64,000 bases of DNA from Laspinema palackyanum D2a (lineage in GTDB: Bacteria; Cyanobacteriota; Cyanobacteriia; Cyanobacteriales; Laspinemataceae). Positions 15,905 through 23,809 of the stretch are shown here, piece by piece. The notes under the pieces are model-generated. The model ran no database searches. It saw nothing but the letters and a program-made list of their open reading frames with translations, and had not been told where the DNA came from. The stretch spans positions 20,990 to 84,989 of the forward strand of contig JAMXFF010000033.1 in NCBI GenBank assembly GCA_025370845.1. Direction: 5' to 3'. The number at the start of each line of letters is the position of its first letter. The stretch's first letter is position 1. A program made the translations under genes and the position numbers.

Positions 15905-17071
15905 TTAAGCTAGTAATAATGCTGTCTTACAAAGATTAACCCTTAAATTAATATTATCTTGTTCTAACTCCGGCCATATTGGTAAACTCAACACCTCAGT
16001 CCCCAGCAAATCACTTCCTGGCATTTTTGGATACTGCCCCTGATAAACAGGTAACTGGTCTTGCGACACAGGATAATAAATCATTGAGCCAATCACCTGT
16101 TCACCCAAATATTCCTTTACCTTATCCCGTTTCCCATCCAAAACCCGAACCGTGTACTGGTGAAACACATGACCATCAGCCAACTCTGGAGTAATAATCC
16201 CCGAAACATCCGCCAATAAATCATTGTAAGTTTTAGCCACCCTCCGTCTGCCCTCATTCCACTGTTCCAGATAGGGCAACTTCACCAGCAAAATCGCCGA
16301 TTGCAACGTATCCAGACGGGAATTATACCCCAAAACTTCATTATGATACTTCTTTTTCGCTCCATGCACCCGCAACATCCGCGCTACTTCTGCCACCTGG
16401 TCATCATTAGTGACAACCATACCCCCATCCCCATAAGCTCCCAAATTTTTGGAAGGGAAGAAGGAATAAGCGCCCACATCGCCGATCGCCCCGGTAAATT
16501 TCCCCCGCAGTGACTCCCGCGTGGATTCCTGACAATGACCATCACAAGAAGAACAAGTTCCCCAATATCTTGCCCCAAAAGATTGAGCGCAGTCTTCAAT
16601 CACCTTTAAACCATGCTCTTGGGCAATCTCCATAATCTGCGCCATTGCTGCGGGTTGCCCATATAGGTGAACGGGCATAATCGCCTTAGTCCGAGCGGTA
16701 ATTTTTGCTTTAATTTCTTTGGGGTCGATATTGAAGCTTCTGGGGTCAATATCCGCAAAAACAGGCTTGGCCCCCACATTGCTAATCGATTCTGCCGTTG
16801 CGAAAAAAGAAAAGGGCGTGGTAATCACCTCATCCCCTTCGCCAATTCCTAAAGCTCGCAAGCCTATCACCAGCGCATCTGTACCCGAATTTACCCCGAT
16901 GGCGTGCTTCACCCCCAAATAATCCGCTACTTCCTGCTCAAATAGCTTGACATCAGGCCCCATGATGAACTGGCCTGATTCTAAAACGCGGTTAATCGCC
17001 GCTTGCACTTCGTCTTTGATTTGCTCGTACTGGGGGTTGAGGTCTAAAACGGGAATTTTGATTTGACTCAT
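15905..17071 (-). CDS. wbpE: DegT/DnrJ/EryC1/StrS aminotransferase, WbpE-like
   Basis: 388 residues with a PLP aminotransferase fold: IGVNSGTDALVIGL near residue 60, VIEDCAQSFGA near 155 and SFFPSKNLGAYGDGG near 208, with the PLP lysine. WbpE makes the 3-amino group of UDP-2-acetamido-3-amino-uronic acid from the 3-keto sugar formed by WbpB. An insertion near residues 170-185 carries a short cysteine cluster (CSSCDGHC) that is not part of the catalytic core. The gene lies in the same operon as the wbpD-, wbpB- and wbpA-like genes, in reverse order of the pathway. Bases 20836-20886 repeat part of a related gene. Confidence 0.86.
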   Translation of the reverse strand: MSQIKIPVLDLNPQYEQIKDEVQAAINRVLESGQFIMGPDVKLFEQEVADYLGVKHAIGVNSGTDALVIGLRALGIGEGDEVITTPFSFFATAESISNVGAKPVFADIDPRSFNIDPKEIKAKITARTKAIMPVHLYGQPAAMAQIMEIAQEHGLKVIEDCAQSFGARYWGTCSSCDGHCQESTRESLRGKFTGAIGDVGAYSFFPSKNLGAYGDGGMVVTNDDQVAEVARMLRVHGAKKKYHNEVLGYNSRLDTLQSAILLVKLPYLEQWNEGRRRVAKTYNDLLADVSGIITPELADGHVFHQYTVRVLDGKRDKVKEYLGEQVIGSMIYYPVSQDQLPVYQGQYPKMPGSDLLGTEVLSLPIWPELEQDNINLRVNLCKTALLLA

Positions 17072-17152
17072 ATTGCTGGGCTTAGTTTTAGGGCCAATTG
17101 TTTGATATCAAAGAGAGAACAGGTGTTCCCTATCAAAACAGCTTAATTATTT

Positions 17153-17590
17153 TCAATTCGGAAAAAATTCTGCATCTAAGCTTTGTTCCCAAGTATAGGG
17201 GCAGGATTCTGGAAACTGGGCGTAGGGGAAACCCGTTTCGCGCACAGCAATGTCTAGGGCATTTTGATAGGCTAAGGCAAGCGCTTCTTGCAGATAGGGT
17301 TTAAGGCTCGGATTCTCTTGTAATAAAGTGAGAATTTCACGCCGTTGCTCTCGAATGGTCGCCAACCAACTATTTCCCCTTAATTCAGACTGGTACTGCC
17401 ATTTGAGTAAATGCCCCAGCAAAATGCCCAAACGATTTTTCAGTTCCTGCTGTTCTCGTCTTCCCAAGGCTGCAACTTCCTCCAGCAAATTGGGTAGATC
17501 CAACCGTTCCCAGTTACGTTGTTTGAGGGCTTCCACTTGATGTTGTGTCCAAGCATAAAAGTCCGTCTCATAAAGATTCATCCCAGTCAA
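17153..17590 (-). CDS. DUF29 family protein
   Basis: 145 residues of the DUF29 family, which is abundant in cyanobacteria. The N terminus has LYETDFYAWTQHQVEALKQ, LDLPNLLEEVAALGRREQQELKNRL follows near 30-55 (split here for length), and LLGHLLKWQYQ near 58. It is largely helical with no signal or membrane segment. The function of the family is unknown. It sits between wbpD and wbpE on the same strand with short gaps, which is unusual for a sugar operon. DUF29 genes are scattered widely and often mobile in these genomes, so a functional link to the pathway should not be assumed. Confidence 0.85.
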   Translation of the reverse strand: MTGMNLYETDFYAWTQHQVEALKQRNWERLDLPNLLEEVAALGRREQQELKNRLGILLGHLLKWQYQSELRGNSWLATIREQRREILTLLQENPSLKPYLQEALALAYQNALDIAVRETGFPYAQFPESCPYTWEQSLDAEFFPN

Positions 17591-17627
17591 TCCTCTATAG
17601 AAACTAACGTAATCACAAGCCAGTGCT

Positions 17628-18209
17628 TCACCCTATTTTTTGTACAGACTGGGACGAAATTAGATGATACTTCACCCCTTGGGAATCAATAGCAAAACCC
17701 TCTGCATCAAACTCCAACACATCCCCATAGGCACTCATCCAGCCAATAATTTTCGCGGGAACCCCTGCCACCATCGCATAAGCAGGGACATCCTTGGTCA
17801 CAACTGCACCCGCCGCCACAAAAGCCCCTTCATGAAGAGTGACCCCACAAACAATGGTGGCATTCGCACCAATACTGACCCCGAGCTTCACCCAAGTTGT
17901 AGCATAATCGCTGCTGGTATTCCGAGGGAACTGGCAACGGGGGTTTTTAACATTGGTAAACACCATACTGGGACCGCAAAACACATAGTCTTCCAGAATC
18001 ACCCCTTCATAGAGAGACACATTATTCTGAATTTTGCAATAATTCCCAACGGTTACCTGATTGGCGACAAAGACGTTCTGCCCTAAAATGCAATGTTCTC
18101 CAATCCTAGCTTTGCCCATCACATGGGAAAAATGCCACATTTTGCTTCCTTCACCAATCTCAGCCCCTTCATCCACATAGGCTGACTCATGGACAAAATA
18201 ATTGCTCAT
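17628..18209 (-). CDS. wbpD: Hexapeptide-repeat N-acetyltransferase, WbpD-like
   Basis: 193 residues forming a left-handed beta-helix of hexapeptide repeats from the start ([20 protein letters not shown]). The conserved acceptor and CoA regions include [26 protein letters not shown] near residue 83 and the ending [11 protein letters not shown]. The ATG overlaps the stop of the wbpB-like gene as ATGA. WbpD acetylates the 3-amino group of UDP-GlcNAc(3N)A after WbpE. The C-terminal 40 residues past the helix are longer than in the shortest members of the family. Family and pathway placement are strong; the exact sugar is inferred. Confidence 0.87.
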   Translation of the reverse strand: MSNYFVHESAYVDEGAEIGEGSKMWHFSHVMGKARIGEHCILGQNVFVANQVTVGNYCKIQNNVSLYEGVILEDYVFCGPSMVFTNVKNPRCQFPRNTSSDYATTWVKLGVSIGANATIVCGVTLHEGAFVAAGAVVTKDVPAYAMVAGVPAKIIGWMSAYGDVLEFDAEGFAIDSQGVKYHLISSQSVQKIG

Positions 18210-19231
18210 GCTAGCGCGCTCTTCTCTACTTCATCTAAAGACACTGCCAAACCACCTTTCTGCAATGATCGCTCGCTGGCCTCCAGAATTTTCAACACTT
18301 TCAAAGCACTCTGCCCATCAGTCAGGGGTTGTTGACGAGTGGCAACACACTCCAGAAAATGCTGACATTCCAAACGCAAGGGTTCTTTTTCTTCCAAGAA
18401 TAAAGTAGTTTCTGCGGTTTGACGAGGAATAGGCAACCCCCCTTCCCACTCAATGCCCTTATCATAAATTTTTAGCTTTCCTTCCTTAGCCATGTCATCA
18501 AAAACCGCCATTTTGCGATCGCCAATCACCACCAGTTTTTGCTCTTTATAAGGATGCAGCCAACTCACAAAAATATGTGCTCTCACTTCCTGCTCAAACA
18601 CCAAATTCGTCACCGTCACATCAGCAATACCCGATTGCAGATAAGTCCCTCCCGATGCAGTCACCACAGTGGGTTCGGAGCCAATTAAACTAGAAATAAC
18701 CGCAATATCATGGGGAGCAAAACTCCAAAGAATATTTTCTTCCTGGCGAACTTTTCCCAAATTGAGACGATTGGAATAAATATACAACAGATTGCCCAAC
18801 TCCCGCCGCTGCACCAAATCCTTCAACAAAGTCACAGCAGGGTGATATTCCAAAATATGCCCCACCATCAGAATAGAGCCGCGACTCCGAGCCAGTTCTA
18901 CCAACTCCTGTCCCTCTTTGTAGTGGAGGGCCAAGGGCTTTTCCACAAATACATCCTTCCCTGACAAAATCGCCTGCTTCACTTGGGCATAATGCATCGC
19001 GGCGGGAGTCGCCAGAACCACCGCTTGAATCTCAGGATTTTTCAAGATTTCGTCAAAATCCTGAGTCACGCTAATTTCTGGATATAACTGAGCCTGGGCC
19101 TGAAGTGCTATCTCATTCTTATCGCAAAGCCAACGTAACGCTTTTAATTGGGCAAAATTACGAACCAAATTTTTGCCCCAGTAACCGCAACCCACTACCG
19201 CCAATTGAATTGTTGTTTTCCCTGCACTCAC
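18206..19231 (-). CDS. wbpB: Gfo/Idh/MocA dehydrogenase, WbpB-like
   Basis: 341 residues from a GTG at 19231 that overlaps the stop of the wbpA frame as GTGA; a TTG nine codons earlier is also in frame but would overlap wbpA more. The Rossmann motif [16 protein letters not shown] lies near residue 12, and [10 protein letters not shown] near 95 holds the catalytic-site lysine. WbpB oxidises C3 of UDP-GlcNAcA to the 3-keto sugar for WbpE. The tight coupling to wbpA upstream and wbpD downstream gives a complete A-B-D-E order. If the wbpA stop is real, polar effects on this gene are possible. It is otherwise intact. Confidence 0.86.
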   Translation of the reverse strand: MSAGKTTIQLAVVGCGYWGKNLVRNFAQLKALRWLCDKNEIALQAQAQLYPEISVTQDFDEILKNPEIQAVVLATPAAMHYAQVKQAILSGKDVFVEKPLALHYKEGQELVELARSRGSILMVGHILEYHPAVTLLKDLVQRRELGNLLYIYSNRLNLGKVRQEENILWSFAPHDIAVISSLIGSEPTVVTASGGTYLQSGIADVTVTNLVFEQEVRAHIFVSWLHPYKEQKLVVIGDRKMAVFDDMAKEGKLKIYDKGIEWEGGLPIPRQTAETTLFLEEKEPLRLECQHFLECVATRQQPLTDGQSALKVLKILEASERSLQKGGLAVSLDEVEKSALA

Positions 19232-20556
19232 AGTAATGTCACCTTTTCTTGATTGCAACGTAAATGGCGCTTCACTCCTCGCGTATCGAGTACCGCCTGA
19301 GCCTTTTCTACCACATCCAGATAATCTATTTTGCTATGATCCGTGGCAATCATCACTAAATCCACATCCCCGATCGCCCCTGGAGTCAGTTCCACCGATT
19401 CTAAATGATGCCCACTGACTTGAATCTCAGGAACGTAGGGGTCATGATAAGTCAGTTTGACGCCATCTTTTAACAGCAACTCCATAATCGCAATAGAAGG
19501 AGACTCACGCCAATCGCTGATATCCTTTTTATAGGCCGCCCCAATCACTAAAACCTGCGATCAGCAGGGTGCTTTTCCAATATGATTCAACACACGCCCC
19601 ACCTTTTCACGCACAAACTCCGGCATTTTGCGGTTCACTTCTCCTGCCAGGGCGATAAAATGGGTTTCAAAATTATGCTCTTTGGCCTTCCATTCCAGGT
19701 AATGAGGGTCAAGCGGAATACAGTGCCCCCCTACCCCTGGCCCCGGATAAAACGGCATAATTCCAAAAGGTTTAGTATTCGCCGCATCTAAGACCTCCCA
19801 AACATTTAACTCCAGGCGATCGCATAACAAAGCCAATTCATTCGCTAAGGCAATATTCACCGCCCGAAACGTATTCTCAAACACTTTGACGAGTTCTGCT
19901 GCCTTAGCACTACTCACGGGTACGACCGTTTCTATGGTCTGCTCATAAAACAGGGTTGCTACAGCCAAAGAATGAGGATCAGAAGCACCAACGACTTTGT
20001 TCGTATTCTTCGTGGTATAGCGCTGATTCCCTGGGTCTACCCGTTCCGGAGAATGGGCCAAAAAGAAATCTTGCCCCTGTTGCAAACCGCTGGTTTTCTC
20101 CAGCAAAGGTCGCATCACCTCATCAGTCGTTCCTGGATAGGTGGTTGATTCCAACGTTACAAGCTGCCCATGTCTGAGCCGCTGGGAAATTTGTTCCGTA
20201 ACGCTTTCGATATAACTTAAATTGGGGGTGAGATTTTTAGTCAGCGGAGTAGGAACGCAGATGACAATCACGTCCATCTCTGCCACGCGGTCAAAACTTG
20301 ACACCGTTTGCAAATGACCGCTAGAGACCACCTGTTTTAACTCTTCATCTTTAACATCGCCAATATAATTATCACCTTGATTGACTTGTTGCGAGCGCCT
20401 GGGGTTCTGCTCAATGCCCAACACTCGAAAGCCAACTTTGGCTTTTTCTACGGCAAAGGGCAAGCCAACATATCCCAGACCCACTACCCCCACCATAGCA
20501 GTGCGGTCTTTAATTTTTTCTTGCAGGGTCAGTAAGGCTGGAGGCGTTTGACTCAT
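19228..20556 (-). pseudogene. wbpA: UDP-GlcNAc/ManNAc 6-dehydrogenase (WbpA-like) broken by an in-frame TGA
   Basis: Two pieces of one gene lie in the same frame. The first piece (20556-19561, 331 residues) holds the NAD domain (VVGLGYVGLPFAVEKA) and the central domain with the catalytic cysteine in GPGVGGHCIPLDP near residue 279. It ends at TGA 19563-19561 after GKAPC. Reading on in the same frame gives SQVLVIGAAYKKDISDW and the rest of the UDP-binding C-terminal domain, to the true stop at 19228. Only one codon is therefore wrong; a GGA to TGA change would explain it. The C-terminal domain is needed for activity in this family, so the gene is probably inactive unless there is readthrough, internal re-initiation at the GTG 19548, or a sequence error. 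Confidence 0.88.
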
Positions 20557-20799
20557 GGGGTTTGCAGTGATAATGATTTTCTTAAATGAGTAAATTTACG
20601 TTGCGGTGTTCCAGACAGAGGTTGCCTGGAAAGGTTCCTCCCTACTTCTGGATCCGGCGATCGCCCTGAGATTGTCTCGACCCTGGGGCGAGATCTCCTG
20701 GGGTGAACAGAGGCGATCGGTTCTCAAAAGCCTATCACAACCGAGTCAGCAGAATCTACAGGCGAACTGAAAAATATCCGGGTCCAAACAACAGTCTGC

Positions 20800-20829
20800 T
20801 TGAGTTGCTTGCACTTGAGTTGCTTGCAG
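20800..20829. repeat. Tandem 15-base direct repeat (two copies)
   Basis: The unit TTGAGTTGCTTGCA(C/G) occurs twice in a row, at 20800-20814 and 20815-20829, differing only in the last base. It directly precedes the aminotransferase remnant. It probably arose by slippage. Confidence 0.85.
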
Positions 20830-20835
20830 GCGATC

Positions 20836-20886
20836 GCCCGCAAGCCAATTACCAGAGCATCTATAGCCGAATTTACCGCGATGGTA
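20836..20886 (-). pseudogene. Remnant of a second WbpE-like aminotransferase gene
   Basis: On the minus strand this stretch encodes IAVNSAIDALVIGLRAIA, which matches IGVNSGTDALVIGLRALG of the intact wbpE product. The DNA also matches closely over about 50 bases (by eye, roughly five in six positions). Homology stops sharply on both sides. It is too short to encode anything useful and shows that a related aminotransferase gene once stood upstream of wbpA, or that a piece was copied there. Confidence 0.7.
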
Positions 20887-20986
20887 ACGTAGGGTTGTTT
20901 GATCTGGAGCATGATTGCCCGCAGAGCAGCAGGATGGGGTTTTGGCGTTTCAACCCTAGCTAAGCGGGCTTCTTGGGATGACGGGG

Positions 20987-21769
20987 TTATGGATTCGGTT
21001 CTATACCCATCGCCCGTAACTGTTCTGCTAACTCCTGCGCTCGTTGTTCGGCTCGTTCAGCCCGTTGGCGCTCGGTTTCGGCCCGTTGATGCTCGGTTTC
21101 GGCCCGTTGGCGCTCGGTTTCGGCCCGTTGGTACTCGGTTTCGGCTAATTCATCTTTAGAAGGTAGTAATTCTCCCTCTAAAGTGGCCCAGCGCAGCCAA
21201 ACAGTTTCTACATCGCGGTACTGTCCGGACCAGCGCACGAGGGCCAATCCGAGTTTTTGGCTGAGTAACCGTCCTTGTTCGTCTTCTGCCAAGGGTTCAT
21301 AGACTCCTTTTGTCAAGACAAACCCGGCCCAATCTTCTGGATTGTAGGGGTCATACCAAAAATACTCGGTGACCCGCATCTGGTTTTGATAAATCTGCTT
21401 TTTCTCGGTTTTGTCCTGTTTGGCGGTACTGGTGGATAAAAGCTCAATGACGACATCGGGTCCTTTTCCTTCTTCCCAAAGGACCCAGCTTTTCCGTTCG
21501 CCGCGAGGTACGTCTAGGACGGCGAACACATCGGGACCTTTGAAATCGCGATCGCGCACTTGGGCGAGACTATAGTAAACAAACATATTGCCCCCCACAA
21601 AGGCATCACGGTCTTTCAGCCAAGTCCACAGGGGGTCAACTAATAAATCCATTTGCAGTTTATGCCGCAGGGTTTCCATCGGAACACCGTCATCACAGGG
21701 CAGTTCATCTTGGGTAGGTGGAAGGGGAATCTCCGTCGGTTCTGTCAATGCAAGTTGAGAAGCAGACAT
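20987..21769 (-). CDS. Uma2 family (DUF820) protein with C-terminal heptad-repeat tail
   Basis: 260 residues. Residues about 15-190 form the Uma2 restriction-endonuclease-like fold, with GPDVFAVLD near 78, the PDVVIELLS strand near 106 and YFWYDPYN near 142. The last 55 residues are a heptad array based on RAETERQ, predicted to form a coiled coil. Uma2 proteins are found in dozens of copies in many cyanobacteria and their role is unknown. The coiled coil is encoded by 21-base tandem repeats, so its length may vary between strains. It is transcribed toward the wbp operon but separated from it by 430 bases. Confidence 0.9.
   Translation of the reverse strand: MSASQLALTEPTEIPLPPTQDELPCDDGVPMETLRHKLQMDLLVDPLWTWLKDRDAFVGGNMFVYYSLAQVRDRDFKGPDVFAVLDVPRGERKSWVLWEEGKGPDVVIELLSTSTAKQDKTEKKQIYQNQMRVTEYFWYDPYNPEDWAGFVLTKGVYEPLAEDEQGRLLSQKLGLALVRWSGQYRDVETVWLRWATLEGELLPSKDELAETEYQRAETERQRAETEHQRAETERQRAERAEQRAQELAEQLRAMGIEPNP
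21060..21143. repeat. Four tandem 21-base repeats inside the Uma2 gene
   Basis: The unit GCCCGTTGGCGCTCGGTTTC plus G occurs at 21060-21080, 21081-21101, 21102-21122 and 21123-21143, with two changed bases in each of copies 2 and 4. Each unit encodes one heptad of the coiled-coil tail. The period keeps the reading frame, so gain or loss of units changes only tail length. Confidence 0.95.
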
Positions 21770-21850
21770 GATACCTCACCGATCGCGACTACAGTTTTAA
21801 TTTCTATGATAAGTGGCCTACTCAAACCCCCCAGGAAATATCAGCATAGA

Positions 21851-21884
21851 AATGTAGGGGCGATTCGCGAATCGCCCCTACATT
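21851..21884. repeat. Perfect 34-base palindrome
   Basis: The two halves AATGTAGGGGCGATTCG and CGAATCGCCCCTACATT are exact reverse complements with no loop. It lies between the end of the dehydrogenase gene and the start of the Uma2 gene. This sequence type is a dispersed repeat in many filamentous cyanobacteria, from general knowledge. It could end transcription from the dehydrogenase side, although no clear T-run follows. Confidence 0.85.
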
Positions 21885-21910
21885 GAGATAAGGATTTCCA
21901 GGGATATCCC

Positions 21911-22957
21911 TTACGGATACAGCAAAATCTTATAAGTGTCAGGGGTCGGCTGAACTGCTCTTTCTACAGCAGCAGCTAATTCTTGGAGTGGATATTTATC
22001 ACTCACCAATTTATCCACATCAATCCTCTTATTAAAGACAATATCTGTCGCTAACCCTTGAACTCGATAGCTGGAACTGTAGCTTCCCATCAAGTCAATT
22101 TCGCGGCGATATAAAATATTCGGATTAATTGGAATTTCTACCTCATCGGGAAATTCGGCAAAAAATAGGATTTTCCCGCCTTTGCGGGTACAGTCGAGGG
22201 CTTGGAAAAAGGCCTGATCGCTCGGAACTGCCAAGATACTCGTATCCACTCCCATTCCCCCCGTTCGTTCTTTCACCTGACTGGCTAAGTCTGGATTACG
22301 AGCATCAAACGCTGCTTCTGCCCCTAATTCCAAGGCTTTCTCTAGGCGAGAGGGGAGCAAATCCGTGGCGATCGCCCTCGCGCCAAAATAGTTGACCAGC
22401 ATCACAAACATCAGTCCGATGGGACCCGCCCCCGTAATTAACACGGTCTGTCCTGGTTCCACTCGGGCCTTTTTCACCGCTTTTAAGCAGCAGTTTGTCG
22501 GTTCCACAAAACTCGCTTGCTCAAAGGTGACAGAATCAGGAATGGGAATCAGCCCCCCATTCCTGACAATATGTCCAGGGACCTTCACATATTCTGCAAA
22601 TCCACCACCACTAGGAGCAAATCCCGCAGTGGTAGTGATATTTTTATAAACCTCACACATGGAAAAGTTTTCATTCAGGCAGTAGGTGCAATGCATACAG
22701 GGGATATGGTGCATCACCACAACCCGCTGTCCAACTTGCCATCCCGTTACCGCCTCTCCCACTGCAGAAATCACCCCCGCCGTTTCATGTCCAAAAATTC
22801 GCGGGGGTTCATAGAGTGGATACCGAATTTTTTTTATATCTGATTGACATAGCCCCACAACCCGTACTTGTACCAAAACCTCATCAGCATCTAGTTCTGG
22901 CAGAGGGATGTCTTCATAACTGAGCTGATTGACTCCTCTAAAAACCTGTGCTTTCAT
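21911..22957 (-). CDS. Zinc-dependent medium-chain dehydrogenase
   Basis: 348 residues of the MDR family (sorbitol/threonine dehydrogenase type). The catalytic zinc ligands are Cys in VVGLCQSD near residue 38 and His-Glu in FGHETAG near 57. The structural zinc site is the cysteine group CMHCTYCLNENFSMC near 88-102. The cofactor fold has VLITGAGPIGLMFV near 170. The product most resembles sugar-alcohol or threonine dehydrogenases, but the substrate cannot be read from the sequence. It stands alone, upstream of the palindrome and close to the toxin-antitoxin pair. Its ATG at 22957 is the natural start. Confidence 0.88.
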   Translation of the reverse strand: MKAQVFRGVNQLSYEDIPLPELDADEVLVQVRVVGLCQSDIKKIRYPLYEPPRIFGHETAGVISAVGEAVTGWQVGQRVVVMHHIPCMHCTYCLNENFSMCEVYKNITTTAGFAPSGGGFAEYVKVPGHIVRNGGLIPIPDSVTFEQASFVEPTNCCLKAVKKARVEPGQTVLITGAGPIGLMFVMLVNYFGARAIATDLLPSRLEKALELGAEAAFDARNPDLASQVKERTGGMGVDTSILAVPSDQAFFQALDCTRKGGKILFFAEFPDEVEIPINPNILYRREIDLMGSYSSSYRVQGLATDIVFNKRIDVDKLVSDKYPLQELAAAVERAVQPTPDTYKILLYP

Positions 22958-22989
22958 TTTTGCTTATTTTTAAAAAACTTTAACTTACC

Positions 22990-23376
22990 CTACCAGACGC
23001 GATTGACAGGATAAGCATCGAAAATAGCATCAAGACTGAGAAGTGGGTGCTGTTCTACCGTCGCTTGAGCGATTAAAATCCTATCAAAAGGGTCTTTGTG
23101 CGCCATCGGCAAATTCTCTAGCGCCCAAACGTCGGTGACTTGAATAGGGAGAAGTTGCAGATTATTGGTTTGTTGTTGGGTTTCGATTAACTCCCGCAAG
23201 GGCAGTTCTAGGTTTAATTTCCCCAGTTGCAATTTGATTTGCATTTCCCAAACACTGGCGACACTAAGAATCAATTCGTTGCTGGGGTGGGCCAATAAGC
23301 TGCTAACCCGTTCTGAAAGCCTTTCACTGTCACCTGTCCACCACAAGAAGGTGTGGGTATCCAGCAGCAATTTCAT
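22990..23376 (-). CDS. vapC: PIN-domain toxin, VapC family
   Basis: 128 residues forming a PIN domain. The acidic active-site residues appear as LLLDTHTFLWW at the N terminus (Asp near 6), SVASVWEMQIK near 41-50 (Glu) and HKDPFDRILIAQA near 95 (two Asp). PIN toxins are Mg-dependent RNases that cleave tRNA or rRNA. The start lies 2 bases after the stop of the antitoxin gene, the usual order for a type II module. The length is normal and all active-site acids are present, so it looks functional. Confidence 0.92.
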   Translation of the reverse strand: MKLLLDTHTFLWWTGDSERLSERVSSLLAHPSNELILSVASVWEMQIKLQLGKLNLELPLRELIETQQQTNNLQLLPIQVTDVWALENLPMAHKDPFDRILIAQATVEQHPLLSLDAIFDAYPVNRVW

Positions 23377-23378
23377 GA

Positions 23379-23603
23379 TTACTCACTCCAATATTCAGCG
23401 GGAATAGGGTCGTTAAAGTCTTCACTCATCCAAACTTTACCGCGATGTAACCCAGGGACGCGAGGTTGAGGGGCTTGTGGTTCGATGTATTTTTGAGCCA
23501 GAAATTCAATGTAATCTAAGACTTGTTGCTGCTGTTGAGGGGGTAGTTGTTGCAGTTGCCCGATCGCCGATTCAATTAAACTTTGGGTGCTTGAACTGGA
23601 CAT
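23379..23603 (-). CDS. Antitoxin of the VapC pair (DUF2281-like)
   Basis: A 74-residue acidic protein. The first 40 residues form a helical segment (IESAIGQLQQLPPQQQQQVLD, given here in part) typical of DUF2281-type antitoxins, followed by YIEFLAQKY. The C-terminal 30 residues (PGLHRGKVWMSEDFNDPIP) should wrap the toxin. It is the first gene of the pair, and a purine-rich AGG stands upstream of the ATG at 23603. It is expected to neutralise the PIN toxin and repress the shared promoter. Confidence 0.86.
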   Translation of the reverse strand: MSSSSTQSLIESAIGQLQQLPPQQQQQVLDYIEFLAQKYIEPQAPQPRVPGLHRGKVWMSEDFNDPIPAEYWSE

Positions 23604-23809
23604 TTTTACCTCCGGAAAGGTTGTTGGGTGGGCAGTTTGGATGAATTTAGCCTAACACGAGGGCTAAGGTTCCCCCAGGTGCGATCGCCTTGACGCTCCC
23701 CTACAGAAAAGTTGGGACTTGTCTGGGCGATCGCATCCCTACCCGAATGCTATAACTGGGACGCGATCGCCCCTAAGACTCTCTATGTTTACTTTTGCTT
23801 TCTATCTAT

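Larger units (their letters stand above)
20557..20986. other. Gap upstream of wbpA with gene debris
   Basis: The 430 bases between wbpA and the Uma2 gene contain no complete gene. They hold several HIP1 sites, a 15-base direct repeat and a short remnant of a WbpE-like aminotransferase gene. The wbp operon promoter should lie in the part just upstream of 20556. I do not see a clear -35/-10 pair. Confidence 0.6.

Noticed and set aside
19228..20556. Two separate genes, or selenocysteine at the TGA
   Set aside because: Both pieces are in one frame and make one normal dehydrogenase. No selenocysteine element or reason for one is seen at this non-catalytic site.
21060..21143. CRISPR-like array
   Set aside because: The 21-base repeats have no spacers and lie in frame in a coding gene.
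20899..21159. Plus-strand ORF opposite the Uma2 gene
   Set aside because: It is a shadow of the repeat region and reads as low-complexity RFRPVGAR repeats.
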